A DNA stretch of 36,915 nt. Origin: a virus. This document shows, one piece after another, positions 15,238 through 21,332 of the stretch. Positions within the stretch are counted from its first letter, which is position 1. Each line of letters opens with the position of its first letter. The notes under the pieces were generated by a model. It was not told the origin of the DNA. It did not search any database and saw only the letters and a list, made by a program, of their open reading frames with translations. The stretch is from IMG/VR virus record IMGVR_UViG_3300034101_001829, positions 1-36,915 of that record; one strand, 5' to 3'. The position numbers were made by a program, and so were the translations under genes.

Positions 15238-15243
15238 CGAGAT

Positions 15244-15588
15244 ATGTCCAGATTGTTCGGAGTTACTTTCAGGGTGAGGGAGGGCGATATGCCCTCGCTC
15301 ATCACTAGCGATAGTTCTGACCCGTTGGATTGGGATAATCGCGTCGCGGAGTTTGGCGACGTGTTTGAGGCGCGAGAGTTTGCGGAGGAGTGCTATGACA
15401 CTCTTACGGAGATGAGCGCCTATAAGGGCGATTGGCAGAGTCTCATGGTAGATGTCGTGGAGTTTGAGGGGTGTCAGGAGTGTGGCGCGTACGTGTTCCG
15501 TTTGCCTGAGCCTGATTCCGATTACTTTCACGTCGGCGCGAACTGTGCGCACGGTCAGAACCTCGCGCACGTTGAGGTTGCGGTATGA
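15244..15588 (+). CDS. First gene of the plus-strand cassette, possible zinc-binding protein (114 aa)
   Basis: Not recognised. It is an acidic protein with CQECG (Cys77, Cys80) and, twenty residues later, CAH (Cys101, His103), a spacing that could bind one zinc ion. The rest (RVAEFGDVFEAREFAEECYD) is helical. An in-frame upstream ATG at 15136 would precede the predicted transcription start, so the ATG at 15244 behind the AGAAAGAGAG leader is preferred. It overlaps the next gene by four bases (ATGA). As the promoter-proximal gene of an early-type cassette it may act on host functions, but nothing in the sequence says which. Confidence 0.7.
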   Translation: MSRLFGVTFRVREGDMPSLITSDSSDPLDWDNRVAEFGDVFEAREFAEECYDTLTEMSAYKGDWQSLMVDVVEFEGCQECGAYVFRLPEPDSDYFHVGANCAHGQNLAHVEVAV

Positions 15589-15863
15589 GCGATACAAAAC
15601 CGGTTTTAGCGTCGTTCGTGGTTGGTGATTGGTTCATCACTTTGACGCGAGATGACGGTAGAGAACCCGACGGCGTGCGGTTGGTTGCTACGTCTGGCGG
15701 TGTTCGGCGCTCCGAATGGTTGCCTAGTTACTCCGTGGCGTTAGCGAGAGCAGCTTGCTTTGTTCGGATTGTGGAGTCAAACGAAACGCAAGGTTTTACA
15801 CGGGCCGCTAGGGGTTTTGAGCGCCAGGTAGAACGATTCTTCGGTGAGGCGGTGACGGCATGA
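15585..15863 (+). CDS. Small cassette protein (92 aa)
   Basis: Unrecognised soluble protein. The N-terminal half is beta-prone (LASFVVGDWFITLTRDDG) and the C-terminal half helical and basic (TRAARGFERQVERFF). It has a single cysteine and no membrane segment. It overlaps its neighbours by four bases on each side (ATGA), which shows it is translated as part of the run. Function unknown. Confidence 0.65.
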   Translation: MSDTKPVLASFVVGDWFITLTRDDGREPDGVRLVATSGGVRRSEWLPSYSVALARAACFVRIVESNETQGFTRAARGFERQVERFFGEAVTA

Positions 15864-16108
15864 GGCTCACTATCGACGGGCAACTATTCGCTACGGCGTT
15901 ATCGGTTCCCCTCCACATCAACGGCTACGCCCAACCGGTTTTTTCTGCCGAAGAGCGCGCACGGATTTTGGCGGAGTGTGTTCGGTTGGGTTGGGATGCC
16001 CCAAACGATGACTACGACGGAATCCCCTCCCACCTGGCGGGGTGGGAGGAGCTGCCTGATGGTACTTGGACGGTTCAGGGTTGGGTATGGGAGGAGGTGC
16101 AAGGATGA
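15860..16108 (+). CDS. Small cassette protein with helix then Trp-rich end (82 aa)
   Basis: Unrecognised. It opens with a beta-like LTIDGQLFATALSVPLHING, then a helix (SAEERARILAECVRLGWD) and an unusual Trp-rich C-terminus containing five Trp in the last 38 residues (GWEELPDGTWTVQGWVW). The Trp-rich end suggests a small protein-interaction domain. Coupled by ATGA at both ends. Function unknown. Confidence 0.65.
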   Translation: MRLTIDGQLFATALSVPLHINGYAQPVFSAEERARILAECVRLGWDAPNDDYDGIPSHLAGWEELPDGTWTVQGWVWEEVQG

Positions 16109-16317
16109 ACTACGAACTATCTGTAACGTTTCGTACCTCTCGCCCCTTGACCGACGGCGAGGTAACGGATCTTCTGAACCGCATCGGGTTGGAGATTAGC
16201 GAACCGTCATCGACCGACGACGACGGTATGCCCACAGAGGCCGAATGGAGTGGACGCAATGCGCGTATGCTCCTCATCGACGATGCCGGCACGGAGGCGG
16301 GATCGTGGAGATGGTGA
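16105..16317 (+). CDS. Small acidic cassette protein (70 aa)
   Basis: Unrecognised. The start ATG at 16105 overlaps the previous stop and has GGAGGAGG about ten bases upstream, one of the strongest ribosome-binding sites of the cassette. The protein is acidic (EPSSTDDDGMPTEAEW), with a beta-prone start (YELSVTFRTSRPLTD) and a helix (EVTDLLNRIGLEI) between. Small acidic phage proteins are often DNA mimics or inhibitors, but no specific similarity supports that here. Confidence 0.65.
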   Translation: MNYELSVTFRTSRPLTDGEVTDLLNRIGLEISEPSSTDDDGMPTEAEWSGRNARMLLIDDAGTEAGSWRW

Positions 16318-16472
16318 CCCTCGCGGTTCGTTTCCTGGTGACCGTCGGCGCCGTTGCCATGGTGATGCTATGGGCGCTCTATGTTCTATGGGATGCTCAG
16401 GGCCGACGCCAAACATTCGGCAGCCAGATCGGTTCGGCGGTTCGTTGGATGCTCAACATCCCCCGCCGATAG
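16311..16472 (+). CDS. Small single-span membrane protein (53 aa)
   Basis: Residues 2-24 (TLAVRFLVTVGAVAMVMLWA and following) form one strong transmembrane helix. A basic tail follows (DAQGRRQTFGSQIGSAVRW and RR at the end), so the C-terminus is probably cytoplasmic. The ATG at 16311 overlaps the previous gene by seven bases. The tail coding region also contains the promoter candidate for the next gene. Small membrane proteins of early cassettes may affect superinfection or the host envelope; here this is only a possibility. Confidence 0.6.
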   Translation: MVTLAVRFLVTVGAVAMVMLWALYVLWDAQGRRQTFGSQIGSAVRWMLNIPRR

Positions 16473-16481
16473 TGTTATCAT
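16453..16481 (+). promoter_or_regulatory. Candidate internal promoter of the plus-strand cassette
   Basis: TCAACA (16453-16458, 4 of 6), a 17-base spacer, an extended TG (16473-16474) and TATCAT (16476-16481, 5 of 6). The predicted start near 16488 falls at the beginning of the hairpin at 16487, the same arrangement as for the first cassette promoter. Confidence 0.55.
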
Positions 16482-16486
16482 CAATA

Positions 16487-16525
16487 TGGGGGCAACCCCA
16501 CCAACCCAAAGAAAGAGAGAAAAAG
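16487..16525 (+). promoter_or_regulatory. Leader B: GNRA-capped hairpin plus AGAAAGAGAG ribosome-binding region
   Basis: TGGGG and CCCCA form a 5-bp stem closed by the stable tetraloop GCAA (16487-16500). Then comes AACCCAAAGAAAGAGAG followed by AAAAAG (16503-16525), three bases before the ATG at 16528. Sixteen bases of the core (AGAAAGAGAGAAAAAG) are shared exactly with leader C. Confidence 0.55.
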
Positions 16526-16527
16526 AA

Positions 16528-17091
16528 ATGAAAATAAAAGAAATAGCCGACGCGGCTCTACGCCTGGCGGCCATGGAAGAAGAAATGCAGACACTCCGCG
16601 AAACGGTCAAGGCCGACACGCCAACCCTCGACGCGCTGTGCCTCGCCGTAAATAGTTGGGGCGAATTGCGAAAGCGTGACGCCCTCACCGTTGAGGCAAC
16701 CGGCGCCGAATGGCAACGAACCTTGCACAGCTCAGGCGCTTACCTCGATGCCGTTGCATATGTCATCGTAAAGCGTGACGGCAGCCAACAGCGAGGGCAG
16801 CTCAATATCCGAACGATTGCTACGCACGAATCAGGAACCGTATCCGCATCGGGATGGGACACGCACGACGGGAGACACGTCATGTTCTCCGCGTACGTTT
16901 GCCACGTCGAAATACCCGACGCGGCACGGAAGATCATCAACCAAAAACTATCTGAAACATGGAGCCAGGTCGCTCCGTGCGTGCCGACGCTATGGAATGA
17001 GGCTATGACCTATAAGGCCGCCCGTAGTGTTCAGGAAAAACACTATGACGCCGTAGAAAACATTTCGCGTCTCATCGTGGCGGTGAAATGA
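16528..17091 (+). CDS. Largest cassette protein, unknown (187 aa)
   Basis: The first 40 residues (EIADAALRLAAMEEEMQTLR) form a likely coiled coil. The middle is mixed (LDAVAYVIVKRDGSQQRGQL, HVMFSAYVCHVEIPDAARK), and the C-terminal part is helical. A longer in-frame ATG at 16381 is unlikely because it would precede the promoter and leader; 16528 follows the purine leader directly. The coding start is A-rich (AAAATAAAAG), which keeps the initiation region unstructured. A coiled-coil oligomer is likely; function unknown. It overlaps the next gene by four bases. Confidence 0.7.
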   Translation: MKIKEIADAALRLAAMEEEMQTLRETVKADTPTLDALCLAVNSWGELRKRDALTVEATGAEWQRTLHSSGAYLDAVAYVIVKRDGSQQRGQLNIRTIATHESGTVSASGWDTHDGRHVMFSAYVCHVEIPDAARKIINQKLSETWSQVAPCVPTLWNEAMTYKAARSVQEKHYDAVENISRLIVAVK

Positions 17092-17336
17092 TGTCTACGC
17101 TCAATGTTTGCGTCGATTGCGCAATGCGAGGGGCGAACGGGTACGAACCCGACGCCGTGGACTACTCCAACGGTCACCCGCAACGATATGAGGCTGCCCT
17201 AGTAGCCAATGATGGAGCCGAACCATATCCAACCGGCGAAACGGAACCCCACTTTTCGTGGACGGCGTGCCACTATTGCGGAGACATCAACGGCGGAGAT
17301 CGAATCGAATCCCAACTAGTAGGAGGTAGAAAGTGA
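17088..17336 (+). CDS. Putative zinc-finger protein (82 aa)
   Basis: Two CxxC pairs, Cys8/Cys11 (CVDCA) and Cys61/Cys64 (CHYCGD), frame a region with conserved-looking Gly and aromatic residues and end in GDINGGDR. This plan, an N-terminal CxxC, then HFSWxxCxxCGxxxGGDR, is familiar from unnamed small phage proteins of actinobacterial viruses. One structural zinc is likely. The start may be ATG 17088 (overlapping the previous stop) or the adjacent ATG 17091. Function unknown; nucleic-acid or protein binding possible. Confidence 0.65.
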   Translation: MMSTLNVCVDCAMRGANGYEPDAVDYSNGHPQRYEAALVANDGAEPYPTGETEPHFSWTACHYCGDINGGDRIESQLVGGRK

Positions 17337-17677
17337 TTAGCGTAGAAACACTGTTCCCAAGTGGGGACCTTGAGCTGTCGGCCTTAGTGGGTGACGGGCG
17401 GGCGCCTGGCGCTTACTACGAACGGCAACGATATTCGGGTTACGGCGAAACAGAGGCGCTCCGTCTCTTTGTGACCTATCTCTATGCGCACGGGAAACGC
17501 ATCGACGACGGCGACCTAGTGTTTGAGGCTCCTTGCCGGTCATGTCGCTCCGTATGTCTTACGGACGAATGGACGGCAGGCGGCCCCTACTTTGGGAGCG
17601 GTTGCGAATGTGGCGGTGACGTCGATACGGATGCTTGGCAGCTTTCGGACGAACCTCATCCGTCAGTGTGGGGGTGA
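17333..17677 (+). CDS. Cys-rich cassette protein (114 aa)
   Basis: It begins with GTG at 17333, eight bases after AGGAGG, and overlaps the previous stop (GTGA), so this start is well supported. Five cysteines lie in the C-terminal half: CRSCRSVC (68, 71, 75) and CEC (91, 93), a zinc-ribbon-like set. The N-terminal half is helical (GETEALRLFVTYLYAHG) and may be a small folded domain. Unrecognised. Together with the preceding gene it makes a pair of Cys-rich proteins. Confidence 0.65.
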   Translation: MISVETLFPSGDLELSALVGDGRAPGAYYERQRYSGYGETEALRLFVTYLYAHGKRIDDGDLVFEAPCRSCRSVCLTDEWTAGGPYFGSGCECGGDVDTDAWQLSDEPHPSVWG

Positions 17678-17678
17678 C

Positions 17679-17975
17679 ATGACCCGCCGAAATGGGGGGT
17701 ACCTAGATGGGGGGCGGGGTACGGTTCGCGCCTCCTGGCGCCTCCTGACGCGTGTTTTAGATGAGGTTCGGCACGGTTTCACCGTTTCGAGGGTAATCGT
17801 GCCGACGTTCGGCACGACACTGTTTATCGTCCTACCGGTCACCGCTACCACGCGATCACTGACCGCAACACTGACCGCAATGGCAGCCGTCTACCCGTTC
17901 TGCCATCTCTATTTTCGATACCGTGCCCGCCACGATATCGGCAGCAATGTCGGCCACCATTTCGGTGACCGCTAA
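17679..17975 (+). CDS. Small two-span membrane protein (98 aa)
   Basis: The N-terminal 35 residues are basic (MTRRNGGYLDGGRGTVR). Two hydrophobic stretches follow, about residues 41-57 (VIVPTFGTTLFIVLPVT) and 62-80 (LTATLTAMAAVYPFCHLYF), and then a basic cytoplasmic tail (RYRARHD). It begins one base after the previous stop with only a weak ribosome-binding site (GGGGGTGAC). The basic ends suggest an N-in, C-in hairpin topology. Function unknown. Confidence 0.55.
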   Translation: MTRRNGGYLDGGRGTVRASWRLLTRVLDEVRHGFTVSRVIVPTFGTTLFIVLPVTATTRSLTATLTAMAAVYPFCHLYFRYRARHDIGSNVGHHFGDR

Positions 17976-17996
17976 CCCAACAGAAAGAGAGAAAAA
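17951..17996 (+). promoter_or_regulatory. Leader C: hairpin plus AGAAAGAGAG ribosome-binding region
   Basis: CGGCCACC and GGTGACCG (17951-17958, 17964-17971) pair with one mismatch. AACCCAACAGAAAGAGAG and AAAAA follow and lead into the GTG start at 17997. The core is shared with leader B over 16 bases, counting the G of GTG. Part of the hairpin lies in the end of the membrane-protein gene. No convincing promoter is seen here. Confidence 0.5.
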
Positions 17997-18323
17997 GTGA
18001 ACACAGAAGATATTCATGCACTTGCCCGCCGACATGGTACGGAGGCCGCGCATCACTTTTGGCAGCTTGACCCTGCCGAATATGACATGGCAACCGAATG
18101 GGTACGCAATGCCGACGCCGGCACCATGCAGGAGTATGACATACCAGGAGCTTTCGATGAGATGCCATGCGATCTCAACACGGACGGATGGGATTGGGAT
18201 GATATTGCGACATACGGCGCCATTTGGGAGGCCGCATACCTCAATGCAACCACAGAACTATGTCGGCAAGTAATCTCCGCCGATGACATGGCAGCCGCCA
18301 ATGAGGTTCGACATGAACGGTAG
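17997..18323 (+). CDS. Acidic helical cassette protein (108 aa)
   Basis: GTG start directly behind leader C. The protein is acidic and helical with many Asp, Glu, Ala and Trp residues (WQLDPAEYDMATEWVRNAD, DGWDWDDIATYGAIWEAAY). No cysteine pair, membrane span or enzyme motif. The density of acidic and aromatic residues would suit a DNA-mimic or an inhibitor that binds a host protein, but this is a guess from composition. It overlaps the next gene by eleven bases. Confidence 0.65.
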   Translation: MNTEDIHALARRHGTEAAHHFWQLDPAEYDMATEWVRNADAGTMQEYDIPGAFDEMPCDLNTDGWDWDDIATYGAIWEAAYLNATTELCRQVISADDMAAANEVRHER

Positions 18324-18486
18324 GACGACGTTCACCGACGCGTGGGCTACCGCGCTCGCCGCCACCCTCCTACTTGGTATCACTACCGGTAGCCCTACCG
18401 ACGGCTACGGAGTGTGGGCTGCGAGGTTAGTTGGCTCTCTCGCCGTCAGCTACCTGGCGTGGCGTGCGTGGCATCGCCGTCGATGA
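18313..18486 (+). CDS. Small membrane protein (57 aa)
   Basis: One or two hydrophobic helices (WATALAATLLLGITTG, then WAARLVGSLAVSYLAW) separated by a Gly/Asp turn, with an Arg/His-rich end (RAWHRRR). The start ATG at 18313 has GAGG six bases upstream; an ATG at 18301 is in frame but lacks this. Hairpin topology with the basic end inside is likely. Coupled to the next gene by ATGA. Confidence 0.55.
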   Translation: MNGRTTFTDAWATALAATLLLGITTGSPTDGYGVWAARLVGSLAVSYLAWRAWHRRR

Positions 18487-18749
18487 GACGGTATCTTTAC
18501 CGCCGTCTCGCCCATTCGATACGGCAACCCGAACCCAAGAAGATGTGGGCCGTGCGTCGTAATCATGACGGCGCATGGTGGGCTGGACCGTATCGGTGGC
18601 GTGGTGAAACGTTCACACCGCTACCGCGTCGCGCATACGTGTGGGGTAGTCAGCCGGCTGCGATGTCGGCGGTGCAATGGGGAGGTTGGCAAGGGGTGAC
18701 CGTGGTTGAGGTTGATCCTGCCGTGTTTAGTCGGCGGAAACGCCGATAG
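18483..18749 (+). CDS. Basic Trp-rich last cassette protein (88 aa)
   Basis: Strongly basic at both ends (MRRYLYRRLAHSIR, FSRRKRR) with a Trp-rich centre (WAVRRNHDGAWWAGPYRW, WGGWQG). No family recognised. The composition favours binding of nucleic acid or an acidic protein surface. It is the last gene before the convergent hairpin; its stop codon lies ten bases before the left arm. Confidence 0.6.
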   Translation: MRRYLYRRLAHSIRQPEPKKMWAVRRNHDGAWWAGPYRWRGETFTPLPRRAYVWGSQPAAMSAVQWGGWQGVTVVEVDPAVFSRRKRR

Positions 18750-18758
18750 TATTGAGGT

Positions 18759-18801
18759 GGCGGCCTGCCCGAGTTACTCTCTCTTTCTTGGGCGGGTCGC
18801 C
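18759..18801. terminator. Hairpin between convergent transcription units
   Basis: Arms 18759-18773 and 18787-18801 pair over all 15 positions, three of them G:U, around a 13-base loop. It lies between the last plus-strand gene and the end of the leftward block, where a bidirectional terminator is expected. Neither side has a clear T-tract, so termination may be partial or Rho-dependent. On the plus-strand transcript the loop and adjoining arm read CUCUCUCUUUCUU, complementary to the AGAAAGAGAG leaders of the cassette. Confidence 0.55.
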
Positions 18802-18923
18802 ATTTCTACGGCTGTTGAGCCGTGAGCTTTCGGGTTTCTGCACATCGGCGGCTGTGTCGCCTGGACGTGTAGCACTACTGTTTGGCCGCAACGTGGACAT
18901 TCGTAGCGCACAGATTTTTTCAT
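18774..18923 (-). CDS. Small zinc-ribbon protein (49 aa)
   Basis: The ATG at 18923 overlaps the methyltransferase stop (ATGA). Cys9 and Cys12 (CPRCG), Cys28 and His34 make one zinc site, in the pattern YxCPRCGxxVxLHV followed by a second knuckle. Similar short zinc-ribbon proteins are common at the ends of actinophage operons and have no assigned role. The C-terminus is basic (RPRKRE). Its stop codon lies in the loop of the convergent hairpin. A longer in-frame start inside the methyltransferase gene is less likely. Confidence 0.65.
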   Translation of the reverse strand: MKKSVRYECPRCGQTVVLHVQATQPPMCRNPKAHGSTAVEMATRPRKRE

Positions 18924-20524
18924 AGTTTGAGGAGTTGTTCCGCGATCCATTGGGCGACGGGTGAGGCTACGCCGTTGCCGCATTGTTTGTAGCGGTGGGT
19001 GTCTGATTGTCCTGCTGTCCAGTCATCAGGCCAGCCCATGAGTCGTTCGCATTCGAGTGGGGTGAGGCGACGGACTGCCATGGTGGGTTGCTCTGCGATG
19101 AACATTTGGGCGTGGTGTGATTGCGGGCTGGGACGTAGAGCCGACAGCGAGTTCGCTTTGTCTAGTTCGGTTGCCGAGAACGTGTTGGCTTTTGCATCCT
19201 CGCGCACAGAGTAAGCGACGGCTTGCGCACCGGTTCGGTCGATGGTGTACGCAGGTGTGCCATCGTCTGCTACGCCGATGCCGTTTTGGTTCTTTTCCAT
19301 TTCGCGTCCGTCTTGTATGGGGAAGGCAATCATTGGTGTGTTGCCTCCGCCGGTGCCCATTTTGCTGGTGAGTGTTTGGGTGATGCCGTCTTCTGCGATG
19401 CGTGCAGCGTCACGGTATGAGTTCTCAAACACGATGGGGTCTTCGGCGGGTTGGAATAATGTTTGGTCATTGCCACCAGAGAGGGTTAGCGATTTGTTGT
19501 TGGAGAGGAGTGGGCCTTTGCCTCCTCCTGGTTTGCCTTCTCGTTGACGCATCAACACGGGGTCTTCGACGATGACGGTGGTGGTGCGTGTGTCGCCTTG
19601 GTCGAAGGCGTTGAGTGTGGGGTTGGGTTGGTTGGCGACCCATGTTTCGTCATCAGTTGCTGTTTGAGGCCGCTTCGATTTGGTGAAGACGGCGAGTGTT
19701 TCGCTGCCGCCTGCCAAGTCGCCGCCGTTGGATCGTAGTGTGCCGACACCTTCGGTGTATTGAGCGAACTGTGACGGGGTAAATGGTTCTACGGTGATGG
19801 TGTTGCTGCTTTTGTAGTCGCGTTGGGAGAGGGTTATGGCTGTGTCGGTTGCTGTCCAGCCGCCGTAACTACCGCTTCCAAAGCTTGCTGAAGTCTCGCC
19901 GGTAACTGTTTGCCTCGTCGTGTGGCTCGTCGCAGGATGCCACTGCACGCCTTCGCTGACAGGTAGTAGCGGGTCGGGACATCGTGTTGCGGTTGCAGTA
20001 TCAAAGATAGAGATGAGGAACACTCTTCGACGCCGTTGTGGGACTCCGAAGTATTGTGCATCCAGGACTCGCCATTCTTGGACCAGCGCCCCTGCTTCAG
20101 CCATTTCGTTGAGGATGACCCCGAAGTCAGCGCCTCGGTTGGAGTTGAGTGCCCCGTAGACGTTTTCCCAAATAGAGATTCTTGGGTATTCATTGTTGGT
20201 TTCCTTTCGTAGTTCTTTGATGATTCGTACACCTTCATGGAATAGTCCTGAGCGTGAGCCTTCTAGGCCTGCTCGTTTGCCTGCGACGGAGAGGTCTTGG
20301 CATGGTGATCCCCACGCCACGACGTCGATGACGGGTGCATGTAAGAGAATGAACTTGCCAGTCAAGGTGGATACGTCGCCCCAGCGTGGGATGTGGGGCC
20401 AGTGGCGTTCGAGGATGTTGGTGGCGTGTTTGTCCCATTCGCATTGGAACACCGTTTCCATACCAGCGGCCTCTAAGCCCAGGTCAAATCCGCCGACACC
20501 CGAGAACAGTGATAACACTTTCAT
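18920..20524 (-). CDS. DNA (cytosine-5) methyltransferase
   Basis: A 534-residue C5 methyltransferase with all main motifs. Motif I is LFSGVGGFDLGLEAAG (binds S-adenosylmethionine), motif IV is GSPCQDLSVAG with the catalytic Cys75, motif VI is ENV (120-122), motif VIII is QRRRR (163-167). The C-terminal motifs IX and X are LTPLECERLMGWP and GNGVASPVAQW. Between VIII and IX is an unusually long region of about 300 residues, Ser/Thr/Gly-rich, which should contain the target-recognition domain. It transfers a methyl group to C5 of cytosine within a short site, probably to protect phage DNA from host restriction. No restriction endonuclease gene is present, so it is an orphan. Coupled to neighbours by TAATG and ATGA. 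Confidence 0.95.
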   Translation of the reverse strand: MKVLSLFSGVGGFDLGLEAAGMETVFQCEWDKHATNILERHWPHIPRWGDVSTLTGKFILLHAPVIDVVAWGSPCQDLSVAGKRAGLEGSRSGLFHEGVRIIKELRKETNNEYPRISIWENVYGALNSNRGADFGVILNEMAEAGALVQEWRVLDAQYFGVPQRRRRVFLISIFDTATATRCPDPLLPVSEGVQWHPATSHTTRQTVTGETSASFGSGSYGGWTATDTAITLSQRDYKSSNTITVEPFTPSQFAQYTEGVGTLRSNGGDLAGGSETLAVFTKSKRPQTATDDETWVANQPNPTLNAFDQGDTRTTTVIVEDPVLMRQREGKPGGGKGPLLSNNKSLTLSGGNDQTLFQPAEDPIVFENSYRDAARIAEDGITQTLTSKMGTGGGNTPMIAFPIQDGREMEKNQNGIGVADDGTPAYTIDRTGAQAVAYSVREDAKANTFSATELDKANSLSALRPSPQSHHAQMFIAEQPTMAVRRLTPLECERLMGWPDDWTAGQSDTHRYKQCGNGVASPVAQWIAEQLLKL

Positions 20525-20775
20525 TATTTCCCCTTCGTTTTAGGTTTCTTTTTCTTCCAGTTGTTGTCTGCTGATGTCAGTTTGCCCATGCGGTATGCGT
20601 GGCAGGGGCAACCGCAAGTGTCATGTATCTGTTGAGGGAGTGGTGTCAGCGCTCTCTCGACCGTCCCGCAGTGGAGGCAGGTTCGCCAAATCCCACCATT
20701 GGTCTCCCCAAATGGAGGCTGGGTGCAGTCCCATTCGGACTGCAACTTTGTCTGCTTGCGGTTCGGGGATGCCAT
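20524..20775 (-). CDS. Putative Cys-rich zinc protein overlapping the helix-turn-helix gene (83 aa)
   Basis: Cys33/Cys36 (CLHCG), then His51 and the cluster CGCPCHAYR (Cys54, 56, 58, His59), a convincing zinc-binding set, and a Lys-rich tail (KKKKPKTKGK). Its stop is coupled to the methyltransferase start as TAATG, which supports translation of this frame. The start at 20775, with GGA eight bases upstream, lies inside the preceding gene in another frame, giving a 155-base overlap. The only later ATG (20589) would lose all cysteines. Real, but start uncertain; a nucleic-acid-binding protein is plausible. Confidence 0.5.
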   Translation of the reverse strand: MASPNRKQTKLQSEWDCTQPPFGETNGGIWRTCLHCGTVERALTPLPQQIHDTCGCPCHAYRMGKLTSADNNWKKKKPKTKGK

Positions 20776-20902
20776 GTTTTTTCCAGTTCCAAATAGTTCC
20801 GGAGTTCACTTGTGCAACTTCCGCCAAATCTTCTGCCGTGATTTCGCCGTTGAACATTCGTTCCAACGCTTGATACGGGAGGCGGTGTTGTTTGACGAAC
20901 AT
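20621..20902 (-). CDS. Cro-like helix-turn-helix regulator (93 aa)
   Basis: Residues 17-65 read like a small one-domain regulator: FNGEITAEDLAEVAQVNSG, then TIWNWKKHGIPEPQADKVAV with RMGLHPASIWGDQWW. This is the pattern of phage Cro/MerR-type and replication-initiator HTH proteins, where W-x-W-K-K-x-G-I-P follows the recognition helix. It should bind DNA as a dimer; the operator is not known. ATG 20902 overlaps the previous stop as TAATG, which fixes the start; a longer frame to 20995 is rejected. The C-terminal tail (RDGRESADTTPSTDT) is low complexity and lies in the overlap with the zinc protein. Confidence 0.75.
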   Translation of the reverse strand: MFVKQHRLPYQALERMFNGEITAEDLAEVAQVNSGTIWNWKKHGIPEPQADKVAVRMGLHPASIWGDQWWDLANLPPLRDGRESADTTPSTDT

Positions 20903-21156
20903 TAGAACGGTTCTTCGTCCAACGTTTTTGGACCTGATGCCGTGATGTTCCTGGTTGGTATCACGTTTTGTGGTGCGTTGTCGGTAATCGACCACAGTTG
21001 GGCGTCATCAAACTTGGCTGCGCAACCGACCAGATAGACGGTTTTGGTTTCGCCGTTCTTGTTCGTGACTTCAATTTGTTCGTTTGGTTGCCCGTCGTGG
21101 CGAATCTTTACGCCCCATACGCCGCTTTTGAGTTTGTACCACGTTGCTGCTGACAT
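20902..21156 (-). CDS. Small beta-rich protein of the regulatory block (84 aa)
   Basis: The segment WYKLKSGVWGVKIRHDGQPN, then IEVTNKNGETKTVYLV reads like a small beta-barrel (OB- or SH3-like). The C-terminal part is a flexible tail (ASGPKTLDEEPF). The acidic, Phe-terminated tail recalls single-stranded-DNA-binding proteins that recruit partners through an acidic C-terminus, but the similarity is general. ATG at 21156 behind GGGGAGATG. Function unknown; nucleic-acid binding possible. Confidence 0.65.
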   Translation of the reverse strand: MSAATWYKLKSGVWGVKIRHDGQPNEQIEVTNKNGETKTVYLVGCAAKFDDAQLWSITDNAPQNVIPTRNITASGPKTLDEEPF

Positions 21157-21332
21157 TATTCATCTCCCCTTTGTTGGATGAGGTTGGTTAGTTTATTGCC
21201 GTATTCCGCGATGAGATGTTCGAGTTGTGCCACTTTGCGTAGCAGTTCTCGTTTATCTTCTCGCAGACTGTCGAGGTCGCGTTGCAGATCGCTGATCCAC
21301 GCCTCATAGAAAATGGATTGGTTGTCGCTCAA
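21156..21332 (-). CDS. Small coiled-coil protein, TTG start (58 aa)
   Basis: The frame could start further upstream, but TTG at 21332 overlaps the WhiB stop as TTGA and has AAGGAG six bases before it, so this start is chosen. The protein is one long helix (LQRDLDSLREDKRELLRKVA and AQLEHLIAEYGNKL), a typical short coiled coil. It probably forms a dimer and serves as an adaptor; no function can be assigned. Confidence 0.6.
   Translation of the reverse strand: MSDNQSIFYEAWISDLQRDLDSLREDKRELLRKVAQLEHLIAEYGNKLTNLIQQRGDE

Larger units (their letters stand above)
14283..15243. other. Divergent intergenic control region, probable origin/regulatory site
   Basis: About 960 bases without a convincing gene between the leftward terminase and the rightward small-gene cassette, the only long non-coding stretch. 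It holds two long-armed inverted repeats near the terminase, a repeated 15-mer, a C-rich tract able to form a G-quadruplex on the minus strand, a run of at least five palindromes at 14946-15080, a 15-bp tandem repeat and a promoter candidate facing right. Two tiny plus-strand frames, 14538-14627 (29 codons, GAGGG upstream) and 14653-14769 (38 codons, G-rich upstream), are possible but unsupported genes. I infer replication origin, packaging site or early control region. Confidence 0.6.

Noticed and set aside
20902-20995. N-terminal extension of the Cro-like protein to 20995
   Set aside because: The extension lies inside the preceding gene and lacks a ribosome-binding site, while ATG 20902 forms a TAATG junction.
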